DNA of 34,342 bases, taken from contig SDOA01000036.1 of NCBI GenBank assembly GCA_004524595.1, forward strand, positions 1 to 34,342, written 5' to 3'. The notes below the pieces were generated by a model that was not told the DNA's origin, did not search any database, and saw only the letters and a program-made list of their open reading frames with translations. The stretch comes from Candidatus Thorarchaeota archaeon. GTDB taxonomy: Archaea > Asgardarchaeota > Thorarchaeia > Thorarchaeales > Thorarchaeaceae. This document shows positions 16,079 to 23,622 of this stretch, one piece after another. The stretch's first letter is position 1, and every line of letters begins with the position of its first letter. Both the position numbers and the translations under genes were made by a program.

Positions 16079-16972
16079 ATGACAAAATGCTCTCTCTGTG
16101 GGGCTGATGATCTCTGTTTCAGCTGCCCATACTGCAATGGACATTACTGTGGAGAACACAGACTACCTGAGAGTCACGGTTGTCCTGGTATGCAAAAAGT
16201 GAGAGAGGATGCCAAACGAAAGGTCTCAGATTCTCTAGGCAATGACGAATATTACAAAGAGAATCAGACATGGTCTTCAATTATGCCAAAGAAGAAAGTA
16301 ACGAAACGAGGTTACAGGAAGGGACGTTTTACTCGGACTGAAATTAGAGACCTTGCAATTGCTTCGATACTCGTGCTTCTAGTCGGCATCTCAGCTTTTG
16401 GTCGTCCAAACGGAATTCTTGCAGCAATTCAAAATATCATCAATAATTTCATACCATTGAATTTACTATGGGTACCGCTTACGACTGCATTCCTCTTCTT
16501 GTTAGCTTTTATTGGACATGAGCTTGGTCATAAGTTTGTGGCGCAACATTATGGAATGTGGTCAGAATTTCGAATGACCATGATGGGGTATTACCTCTCA
16601 TTGTTTGCAATTCTCTTTTCATTACCAATATTCGGTACAGGTGTTGTCTATACAAGTGGAACGAGTAGTGTCGAAGAAGATGGTAAGACCAATCTTGCAG
16701 GCCCAATGCTAAATCTCATTGTTGCAATGTTCTTGATCATGATAGGCGTGATAGTCAAGGGAATCTTCGGAGAGATTAATTCATACATTCTTTTTATCAT
16801 CCAAAATGGGATCATCATCAATGGATTCATTGCTCTATTCAATATGATTCCAATCCAACCATTTGATGGTGCTACAGTTCGAAGATGGGACCAACGTGTT
16901 TGGATTGCAACATCTATATCCTTGATTTTCGTATTGATCATTGGATGGATTGTGTTACCCTCTATTGCATAA
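16079..16972 (+). CDS. AN1 zinc finger fused to M50 (site-2-protease-like) membrane metalloprotease
   Basis: A 297-residue integral membrane protease. The N-terminus is an AN1-type zinc finger whose ligands fit the motif exactly (C4, C7, C16, C19, C24, H27, H33, C35). A basic linker (KKKVTKRGYRKGRF) is followed by about six hydrophobic segments. The M50 zinc site is HELGH at 147-151, inside a membrane helix, and the third ligand is D263 in IQPFDG. TNLAGPMLNL at 204-213 matches the conserved mid-protein loop. Such enzymes cut substrates within the membrane; the AN1 finger may recognise the substrate or a ubiquitin-like partner (inference). ATG 16079 follows a TATA-like AATATATTTC at about 16028-16037. 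Confidence 0.9.
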   Translation: MTKCSLCGADDLCFSCPYCNGHYCGEHRLPESHGCPGMQKVREDAKRKVSDSLGNDEYYKENQTWSSIMPKKKVTKRGYRKGRFTRTEIRDLAIASILVLLVGISAFGRPNGILAAIQNIINNFIPLNLLWVPLTTAFLFLLAFIGHELGHKFVAQHYGMWSEFRMTMMGYYLSLFAILFSLPIFGTGVVYTSGTSSVEEDGKTNLAGPMLNLIVAMFLIMIGVIVKGIFGEINSYILFIIQNGIIINGFIALFNMIPIQPFDGATVRRWDQRVWIATSISLIFVLIIGWIVLPSIA

Positions 16973-17048
16973 GATGTTGCTCTGATAATACCACGCTTCA
17001 TAGCAGAATAATACACTGACCTCTTGAGCATGCTCTGGAGGCAAGTTC

Positions 17049-18587
17049 TTGTTAACACCAAAAAGCTATGGGCAAGATGTTGTTGAACTATCAGTATCTG
17101 CATGGTTCTATAGAAACAAAGCAATTGCAGGATTTGACAACCCAGCCAGGTCTCTTTACGTAGCAATTAGAGAACTTGTAGAGAATAGTCTGGACGCATG
17201 TGAAGATGCTCGTGTTCTTCCTGAAGTCACCGTGTTGCTTAGCAGAAGAGAAATAATTTCTGGGATTGACATCCTAAGCCAGGGACCGGAGATATTCCAA
17301 TTAACAATCAAGGACAATGGTACAGGAATCCCACACAAAAAAATACCACGACTTCTTGGGAAAATGCTTACCGGGACAAAATTTACCCAGAAACAGAGTA
17401 GGGGGACATTTGGACTTGGGGGGAGTTTAGCACTTCTTTATGGTCAGGTCACCACACAAGAACCCATTGAAATCATGACTGGTCAAAAAGGGAAAAATTG
17501 TGGACACCGTTTAAAGATGCGATTAGATATTGAGCATAATGAACCAATCATCATAGAAGAAGAAGAGATTAAGAAATCAGTCGATGAACATGGAACTATG
17601 GTCTCGTTCCATCTACAAGGAGATTGGATTAGAAGCAAACGAAGAATCCTAGATTATTTCTCTCAAACATCTATCATTGTACCAAACTCGTCGCTATTCT
17701 TTGAAACTCCAGACAAGGAAGTCTTGAGATTTGATAGGGTCATCGATCTGATTCCTAAGCCGCCGAAAGAATCGAAACCGCATCCGAAGGGCATAGACGT
17801 GGAGATGTTAAAGAGCATAATCGCATCCACAAAGAAGAAGACTCTGAAATCTTTCATGATGAGTACATTCCAGCGGGTGGGTGACAAGAAGGCAGAAGAG
17901 TTCTTAGAATACGGAAGATTCGATCAAGATAGACACCCAGATTCACTTCGACAAGAAGAACTAGTAAGGATGATGAACGCAATGGAGTCCTTTGATGGAT
18001 TTCTGCCACCGTCTGCATCTTCCCTCTCACCAGCGGGAACTGAAGTCCTGATGGCAGGAACACAGAGATTGAATCCAGAATTTGTTGTGTTCAAACAGAG
18101 ACCTCCAAATGTTTACGAAGGGCATCCATTCATCATTGAAACAGGTGTTGCTTATGGAGGGGACCTTGGAGCGGGAATAAACATGATTAGATTTGCTAAC
18201 CGTATTCCCCTTCTTTATGACGAGAGGTCAGATATTGCTTACAGAGTAGTTCGAGCCCTCAATCTCAAGAACTATGGACTTCGTCCTGAGGATCCTATCA
18301 CATTCGTTATGCATATTTGTTCGACAAAAATACCGTATAAGACAGTGGGAAAAGAGTACATTGGAGATATTGATGCTGTTAGAAAAGAGATTGAGTTAGG
18401 GTTCAAAGACTGTCTTAGAGAACTTGGTGAGAAATTACGCAAACATCATAGAGTACAAAGAGAGCATAGAAGAGAAAATCGTCTGTTTTCATATTATCGT
18501 TTCATTGCAGATACTCTAGGAAAGACAACTGGAAAAGAAGTAACGCTTGAAGTATTATTTAGTGGACAGGGAGGGCATGAAAAATGA
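17049..18587 (+). CDS. top6B: DNA topoisomerase VI subunit B
   Basis: The ATPase subunit of type IIB DNA topoisomerase, which dimerises on ATP and drives strand passage through the A subunit. It has 512 residues, at the short end of the family. The GHKL fold shows the N-box ELVENSLDA (42-50, with E42 and N46), DNGTGI (89-94), and the ATP lid RGTFGLGGS (118-126), which resembles the Sulfolobus form (FGLG) rather than the RGQQGIG form. An H2TH-like region follows (about 247-320), then the transducer with the switch lysine in CSTKIPYK (K427). The start TTG 17049 is supported by GGAGG (17037-17041) seven bases upstream. The stop overlaps the A-subunit start by four bases (ATGA), so the two are translationally coupled. 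Confidence 0.96.
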   Translation: MLTPKSYGQDVVELSVSAWFYRNKAIAGFDNPARSLYVAIRELVENSLDACEDARVLPEVTVLLSRREIISGIDILSQGPEIFQLTIKDNGTGIPHKKIPRLLGKMLTGTKFTQKQSRGTFGLGGSLALLYGQVTTQEPIEIMTGQKGKNCGHRLKMRLDIEHNEPIIIEEEEIKKSVDEHGTMVSFHLQGDWIRSKRRILDYFSQTSIIVPNSSLFFETPDKEVLRFDRVIDLIPKPPKESKPHPKGIDVEMLKSIIASTKKKTLKSFMMSTFQRVGDKKAEEFLEYGRFDQDRHPDSLRQEELVRMMNAMESFDGFLPPSASSLSPAGTEVLMAGTQRLNPEFVVFKQRPPNVYEGHPFIIETGVAYGGDLGAGINMIRFANRIPLLYDERSDIAYRVVRALNLKNYGLRPEDPITFVMHICSTKIPYKTVGKEYIGDIDAVRKEIELGFKDCLRELGEKLRKHHRVQREHRRENRLFSYYRFIADTLGKTTGKEVTLEVLFSGQGGHEK

Positions 18588-19723
18588 ACCAAAGACAAGA
18601 AGATTCGAACCTTGTACTCGATACCATAGACACTGTTCTTGAAACATTAGCAGAAACGATAGAGGATGGAGCATTTCCCGAAATAGGATACTTTGGTTCA
18701 TCGAAAAAGAACGTAAAATATAGTGAAGAAGATGGGTATATACCAGTTGATGAATCACCGTCATTCCTCGATGGGAGGAAGGTAGAGAGTGCTAAGACAA
18801 TTGCAGGGCTAGTCTATGGTCTGTCCCGTTTCAAAGAACATCTTGAACAGAATATGTCAATGAGTCTAAGAGATTTCTATTACATGCATAAGGTAAAAGC
18901 TGTCCAAGATGTTCTCAAGATATCAGATCAAACTGAGACAAATCGTCTCATAAACCTCTGTGAACGAATCATTCGACAGAGCGGATCTTCTATCCCTCGA
19001 GAAGAGTTTGGAGTTGTCAGTTCACCCAAGGGCACATTCTATGGTGATGTTACATTATCTGATCTTTCAGGCAAGACACTGAATTGCACAGAAGCAGGGG
19101 AGTATGGTTGGTTCATTTCCAGTAGACCATTTGATGTAAAAATTCACGATTTGAATATTGATGCTGCAATCTTTGTTGAAAAAGAGGCTATGTCTAGGAA
19201 TCTAATAGAATTGGGGATTCCAGAAGACCTAAGAATCGGAATTGGCTCATTATTTGGTCAACCAGGGAGGAACATGAGAGGATGGATTCGTCAACTAGCA
19301 AATAATGACATGCCCATTCTAGTACTCGTGGATATGTCACCATGGTCTTTACGTATCTTTTCGACAATAAAGAGCAATTCAATCGAGTTATCAAATATCA
19401 GAGGGCTAGCAACACCTGAATCGAAACTACTTGGTCTATCTACTGATGATTTTTGGGATAAAAATGGGATGTTGAATGAAATTGACCACTCTCTCGAAGT
19501 GATGAGTAAATCCGATCTAAAATGTGCACAGCAGAATAGGAGCATTCCATCTATTAGCGAAGACCAGGTGCTGAGCAGGCAAAATGAAATATTGCTCAAA
19601 AAGAAACGGAAGGGTGAATTAGAAGCATTCAAAGCATTTGGCCTACCTTTAACTGAATTGAAAGGATTATACATCAAGTACTTGAAAAAGAGGGCAGCTG
19701 ATAATGATGTGAAACTCATATAA
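18584..19723 (+). CDS. top6A: DNA topoisomerase VI subunit A (Spo11 family) with altered Toprim DxD
   Basis: The DNA-cleaving subunit of topoisomerase VI, homologue of Spo11; 379 residues. The winged-helix CAP domain carries the catalytic tyrosine in SLRDFYYMHK (Y100, second of the pair). The Toprim domain has the metal-binding glutamate in FVEKEA (E199) and GQPGR (225-229). Where the family has DGDPWG, this protein reads DMSPWS (250-255): D250 is kept, the second aspartate is S252 (codon TCA, 19337-19339), and the glycine is serine. GAT or GAC to TCA needs three base changes, so a sequencing slip is unlikely. Flanking sequence (RIFSTIKSNSIELS, LATPESKLLGL) aligns well with the family. Metal binding may be weakened or rearranged. 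Confidence 0.94.
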   Translation: MNQRQEDSNLVLDTIDTVLETLAETIEDGAFPEIGYFGSSKKNVKYSEEDGYIPVDESPSFLDGRKVESAKTIAGLVYGLSRFKEHLEQNMSMSLRDFYYMHKVKAVQDVLKISDQTETNRLINLCERIIRQSGSSIPREEFGVVSSPKGTFYGDVTLSDLSGKTLNCTEAGEYGWFISSRPFDVKIHDLNIDAAIFVEKEAMSRNLIELGIPEDLRIGIGSLFGQPGRNMRGWIRQLANNDMPILVLVDMSPWSLRIFSTIKSNSIELSNIRGLATPESKLLGLSTDDFWDKNGMLNEIDHSLEVMSKSDLKCAQQNRSIPSISEDQVLSRQNEILLKKKRKGELEAFKAFGLPLTELKGLYIKYLKKRAADNDVKLI

Positions 19724-19759
19724 AGCCGATTGCAATAGCAATGCATGAGGAGTGTTTCT

Positions 19760-20437
19760 ATGACTGACAGGGAGAAACTATTGGAATTATTAGACGAGTT
19801 CAAGAATACCATTGTCATTCTAATGGATGAAAAAGATAAACTAGAAGACGAAGGTGAAGAACTCAGAACAGGAAGGAGAGAAGCAGAAGAGAAGGTCTGG
19901 GCTGCTGAAGAAAAGGTCAAAGAGTTGACAAAAGAGTTGGAGAAAACTAGTGAAGCCAAGACCAAAGCAGAAGAAAAAGCAAATTCGCTAAAGGAAGAAC
20001 TCGATACATTGAAATCACAAGTTCAAGAAGTCGAATCATCCAAGACTGGTGAGATTGAAGAACTTCGGAAGGAACGAGATAGTCTGAAGAAAGAGATGGA
20101 TGAGATTAACGAGCAACTATCTAGAGTATCTGAACTCTATAGAGAAGCTTCAGCTGAAAAAGAAGCTCTACAAGAGAAAGTTGATTTGAGTGACCTTTTA
20201 GCAATATACATCACATTGATTGAAACTGCATTCTATGGGAAACCACATGCAAGAATTCTCTACACTTTACATGATGTCAAGACAGCAATTACGCGAAAGA
20301 ATATTGCAGCTAGTAGCGGTATTCAACCAGCAGTAGTGCGAAAAGCAGTTTACGACCTTGTCAATGCAGACCTTGTAAAAGTTGATGAGGAGAGCGATGA
20401 GGTAAAACTAATCAAGGATATCCTTAGAAGGGGTTAA
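19760..20437 (+). CDS. Coiled-coil protein with C-terminal winged helix, TopoVI cassette member
   Basis: A 225-residue protein. Residues about 10-150 form a nearly unbroken coiled coil rich in E, K and L with heptad spacing (KVKELTKELEKTSEAKTKAEE and onward). The C-terminal 70 residues look like a winged helix (ARILYTLHDVKTAITRKNIA, then SGIQPAVVRKAVYDLVNADLVKVDEE). The ORF opens at ATG 19745, but that codon overlaps GAGGAG, the likely SD for ATG 19760 seven bases further on, so 19760 is used. It lies 36 bases after TopoVI-A on the same strand. A DNA-binding adaptor or spacer for the topoisomerase or the nuclease is an inference. The long coiled-coil protein at 27047 has the same plan. Confidence 0.78.
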   Translation: MTDREKLLELLDEFKNTIVILMDEKDKLEDEGEELRTGRREAEEKVWAAEEKVKELTKELEKTSEAKTKAEEKANSLKEELDTLKSQVQEVESSKTGEIEELRKERDSLKKEMDEINEQLSRVSELYREASAEKEALQEKVDLSDLLAIYITLIETAFYGKPHARILYTLHDVKTAITRKNIAASSGIQPAVVRKAVYDLVNADLVKVDEESDEVKLIKDILRRG

Positions 20438-20466
20438 TTGACGAGAACAAACCGAGAGAGAGAATA

Positions 20467-21471
20467 GTGTCTAAATCAGTAAAAGTAGGAAATGCAATAG
20501 AAAATCATGTTAAGAGATATACCCTCAGAGATAAACTCAAGTCAATCCTGATTCTTCTTGGATCAGATGCCCAGCAAGTAATTGATTGGTCCTATGAAGA
20601 AGCAAAAAGACGCATTGCTGAAGATACAAAGCTCAGAACCTCAAACTTAGGTGCCATTGCGTTCGACCTTATGGCTTATGAGGCAGCCGTGAGATTAGTC
20701 ATGAACAATAACGCACGAGGAAGGTTAACTACTAAGAGCGAAGTCAGAGTGAAGACTGGGCAGAAGGTGGAGATGCCGGTTCTCTATAGAGACGCAGGTC
20801 TAAGACATCCACAGGAAGCTAGAAACCTCAGGCACAATATCTTCCATGAATCCTTTCTTGCTTTGATTATGCATCTCTTCCCTGATGTGACCACTTCAGT
20901 TCCATCAACTGGGGAGGGTTTGACACCAGATCTGATGGTAGAACATAAGGACCCAGATTGGACAATATCTGTCGAGTACAAAGGATATAGATCACTCACA
21001 TTGCTGAGTGAATCCGAGTTGTTGAAAGCTATGCGATATCAAGCAGCCTACGGGACAGCTTGGCTTGTCACGACAACCACGAAAAGCTCAGCAGAACTTT
21101 ATGGAAAAACTCTCAATTCACAAGAGTTGATTGAAAAAGGCCTTACAAGACTGAAAGCGATGTACAAGAGAAAGGCCTATACTAGTGAACAAAAAGAGAA
21201 TAGAGGCATAGCAAGAAAAGGTATCACACATCTTGAGAAACAAAATGACCTAGAATTGAAATGCAAAATGTACTCTGCCAATGAATTGCTGGAGTCTATG
21301 CAAAATGGACGTCCCGTGAAAGGGGTTGTCATTACTACTGGGTTTGAATTCGTTGACATGTTGAAAAAGGCTGGACTTCATGATGAAGCAGATAATGTAT
21401 TGAGAGTAATGAAGCTACCAACTTCATCACTTCATAGTGATAGTGTGACATCAGTTCGGTTAATTGGTTAG
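20467..21471 (+). CDS. PD-(D/E)XK restriction-endonuclease-fold protein, TopoVI cassette member
   Basis: A 334-residue predicted nuclease. The active-site pattern is visible: helix HNIFHESFLALIMHLF with E128, then TPDLMVEH (P154-D155), fourteen residues, and ISVEYKGYRS with E170-Y-K172; RYQAAYGTAWLVTT gives the Q192 element after it. This is the PD-(D/E)XK arrangement of restriction enzymes and repair nucleases. The N-terminal 120 residues are mostly helical with basic stretches and may contact DNA. The C-terminus (KGVVITTGFEFVDMLKKAGLHDEADNVL) does not resemble a known domain to me. The start is GTG 20467, 29 bases after the coiled-coil gene, with only a weak purine-rich SD. Co-transcription with TopoVI suggests a shared DNA-processing role. 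Confidence 0.74.
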   Translation: MSKSVKVGNAIENHVKRYTLRDKLKSILILLGSDAQQVIDWSYEEAKRRIAEDTKLRTSNLGAIAFDLMAYEAAVRLVMNNNARGRLTTKSEVRVKTGQKVEMPVLYRDAGLRHPQEARNLRHNIFHESFLALIMHLFPDVTTSVPSTGEGLTPDLMVEHKDPDWTISVEYKGYRSLTLLSESELLKAMRYQAAYGTAWLVTTTTKSSAELYGKTLNSQELIEKGLTRLKAMYKRKAYTSEQKENRGIARKGITHLEKQNDLELKCKMYSANELLESMQNGRPVKGVVITTGFEFVDMLKKAGLHDEADNVLRVMKLPTSSLHSDSVTSVRLIG

Positions 21472-21568
21472 AAGTAATAGAAATACCTCTTTGGCTAAGC
21501 TTTATTTGTAGCTTTCCTAATGGAGGGGTGGTCAGACACACTAAATCATATAATTCGAGGTATAAAAT

Positions 21569-21961
21569 TTGGAAGGCCTAAATTCTGTGAAACTACAAGA
21601 GCATCTATTACACCTCTTGAAAGATCTCTCAAATAAATCACCAATCCTGGGGTCTGCAATTTTTTCAGTGGAAGGCCTCCCACTTGTGAGCCATTTTCAT
21701 GCAGGAACGGAAGAGGTGTCTGTTGCTGCGATGGTCGCAGGAATTCATGCTGCTGGAGAACAGACTGTCAAAGAACTGAAACAGGGTGATCTTAGATCAA
21801 TTATAATTCAAGGAGATCTAGGGACAACGCTAGTAATCAATATTTCATCAGATTATCTTCTTACTGTAACAGCTCCAGAGAACGCTGCTCTAGGTTTAAT
21901 TTTCAGCGATGCAAAACGCACTGCACGGGACGCGCGGAAGATCCTACATCAGAGCGAATGA
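21569..21961 (+). CDS. Roadblock/LC7-domain protein
   Basis: A single-domain roadblock/LC7 protein of 130 residues. The fold is legible: helix KLQEHLLHLLKDLSNKSP, strand GSAIFSVEGLPLVSHF, helix AAMVAGIHAAGEQTVKELK, strands LRSIIIQGDLGTTLVINI and DYLLTVTAP, and a last helix. Roadblock proteins bind and regulate small GTPases (Rag, Gtr, MglA) and are greatly expanded in Asgard archaea. The start TTG 21569 has GAGG eight bases upstream; GTG 21587 is an alternative. The next gene, a NifB-like enzyme, starts six bases after its stop, so they are probably one operon. Confidence 0.87.
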   Translation: MEGLNSVKLQEHLLHLLKDLSNKSPILGSAIFSVEGLPLVSHFHAGTEEVSVAAMVAGIHAAGEQTVKELKQGDLRSIIIQGDLGTTLVINISSDYLLTVTAPENAALGLIFSDAKRTARDARKILHQSE

Positions 21962-21967
21962 ACAGCA

Positions 21968-22798
21968 ATGCCCATCCAAGAAAAGTATCCATTGGTAAAT
22001 CATCCATGTTTCGCGAATAATCGTAAAGATTTGTACGCGAGGATTCACTTACCAGTAGCCAAGAGATGTAATGTGAAATGTGTCTTTTGTGACCATAATA
22101 GCAGCAATTCGTGTCACACTGCGAAACCCGGTTACGCTGCCAGATTGATGACCCCCACAGAAGCAATAGCCAGAACTCAGAAAGAGCTGAAACGTAACTC
22201 TAACTTGAGAATAATCGCAATTTCAGGGCCGGGAGAACCATTATTCAATAAGGAAACATTTGAAGTCCTGGAAGCAGCTCATGGTTTGAGAGAAGACCTT
22301 AAGGTATGTTTGAGTACTAATGGCGTTCTATTGGGGGAGCTGGCAGCTCGACTGGAACAACTAGATGTTAATTCGGTTTCAGTGTCAATGAGTGCAATTG
22401 ACCCGATTGTCGCAACCAGAGTCTACGAATGGGCAATTATTGAAGACAAAATTATACAGGGTGTTGAGATGGGAAAACAAGTTATTTCTAGACAGCTTAA
22501 GGGTATAGAGATTGCAACAAGACTGGGAATTCCTGTAAAAATCAATACAGTTCTTATGCCTGGAATAAACACCGATGAAATAGCAACCCTTTCGACGAGA
22601 GTTGCAAAAGCAGGTGCAATCCTCCAAAATATCGTGCCACTTGTGACTTGGGCAAATACGTCAAGTTTGGTAGCCCCCACTAGTGAAGAGCTTGCAGTCG
22701 CCCGACAGATTGGAGGTGACCACATTCCACAATTTATTCATTGTAAACAATGTAGAAGTGATGTAGTGGGCATACCCGGAGAGGATAGGATTCTCTAA
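21968..22798 (+). CDS. NifB-like radical SAM protein
   Basis: A radical S-adenosylmethionine enzyme of 276 residues with the NifB architecture. The SAM-cluster motif is C34-x3-C38-x2-C41 (RCNVKCVFC). Other NifB-type features are HPCF (H12, C14), C49 in NSCHTAKPGY, the ISGPGEPL segment (86-92), C114 in VCLSTNG, and the closing HCKQCRSDVVG (C259, C262). In true NifB these extra cysteines hold the K-clusters that become NifB-co, the precursor of nitrogenase cofactors. No nitrogenase gene lies in the window. The C-terminal NafY/NifX domain is absent, as in archaeal NifBs. It overlaps the convergent longin-like gene by four bases. Whether it makes NifB-co or another metal cofactor is unresolved. 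Confidence 0.82.
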   Translation: MPIQEKYPLVNHPCFANNRKDLYARIHLPVAKRCNVKCVFCDHNSSNSCHTAKPGYAARLMTPTEAIARTQKELKRNSNLRIIAISGPGEPLFNKETFEVLEAAHGLREDLKVCLSTNGVLLGELAARLEQLDVNSVSVSMSAIDPIVATRVYEWAIIEDKIIQGVEMGKQVISRQLKGIEIATRLGIPVKINTVLMPGINTDEIATLSTRVAKAGAILQNIVPLVTWANTSSLVAPTSEELAVARQIGGDHIPQFIHCKQCRSDVVGIPGEDRIL

Positions 22799-23622
22799 TG
22801 AGTTGAAGCAGATGAAAGACATCCAACTTCGACTAGTTTGTTAATCAAAAACCATAGTGCATCCCTATCATACGGTATAGAATTCAAGATTTCTTTGATA
22901 CTGGCTTTTCCATCAAATTGACTCAATAATTCACCTAATGCTTTGCCATATTGAGATTCCAATCGCTCCAGGATAATTTCTGGACATTTCGATTTTACTA
23001 ATACATCATTTTCAGTGAGGCGTCTCTTGAACTCAATCCATTGGTATCGAGATAGAATGGAAATCAGTGCTAAGACGTCCTCGTCAGTCAGTCCCATGAG
23101 GTCCATTATTTCTGCAATAGTTCTCTTCCCATTAATGAATAATTCAACCTCTTCTAATTCTCGATCTACTGCACCAACTCGGAATGGTATTCTAACTCCA
23201 CTCTTTCGTTTTACTGGAATCATATTTAGATCTGCGGATTGAAAGGGAAATTCCTTGATGACAGTAAGTGCAAACTCTCTAAATCGTCGGACATCACCCT
23301 CAAAGTGCTTGAGCTTATCTCCGTGCTTTGATTCAACATCATCAAGGATAAGTTTCATTTTCTCACGATAAGGAGTTTCATCTGAAACTGGGTCAACAAC
23401 CAATAAAACTAAGACATTTTCTCCAACTTCAATAAGAATATCATATGCAGCCTTTCGTATTGTACGGATAGGGGTCTTAGCAAAAATAATTACTGCAGTG
23501 ACAAAACCTGCAATAAGGTCAGGATCAACAGTTAACTCAGCATAAGGAATATTGATAACAGATTCGCCGCCCTCCATTCGGATAAGAGAGATATAACGTA
23601 CTTTAGAAACATCTAATGTCAT
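22795..23622 (-). CDS. Longin-like/wHTH protein, paralogue B
   Basis: A 275-residue protein, the downstream member of a tandem pair. The N-terminal 140 residues read as a longin- or roadblock-like alpha/beta module (VRYISLIRMEGGESVINIPY, TVDPDLIAGFVTAVIIFAKT, NVLVLLVVDPV). The C-terminal half holds two similar helical winged-helix-like units (INGKRTIAEIMDLMGLTDEDVLALISIL and FDGKASIKEILNSIPYDRDALWFLINKLVEVGCL). It aligns throughout with the gene upstream, so the two arose by tandem duplication. ATG 23622 overlaps the upstream stop by four bases. Related modules in Asgard genomes act with small GTPases, which is only an inference here. Confidence 0.7.
   Translation of the reverse strand: MTLDVSKVRYISLIRMEGGESVINIPYAELTVDPDLIAGFVTAVIIFAKTPIRTIRKAAYDILIEVGENVLVLLVVDPVSDETPYREKMKLILDDVESKHGDKLKHFEGDVRRFREFALTVIKEFPFQSADLNMIPVKRKSGVRIPFRVGAVDRELEEVELFINGKRTIAEIMDLMGLTDEDVLALISILSRYQWIEFKRRLTENDVLVKSKCPEIILERLESQYGKALGELLSQFDGKASIKEILNSIPYDRDALWFLINKLVEVGCLSSASTH

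Noticed and set aside
16648..17166. Minus-strand open frame of 172 codons
   Set aside because: Antisense to the M50 protease and the start of TopoVI-B, both with clear motifs; no SD or domain.
17166..17425. Degenerate ATPase site in TopoVI-B because the lid reads RGTFGLGG instead of RGQQGIG
   Set aside because: The FGLG form occurs in Sulfolobus-type TopoVI-B and the N-box, DNGTG and switch lysine are intact.
19291..19965. Minus-strand open frame of 224 codons across TopoVI-A and the coiled-coil gene
   Set aside because: Serine/phenylalanine-rich antisense of coding sequence rich in glutamate and lysine; spans two real genes.
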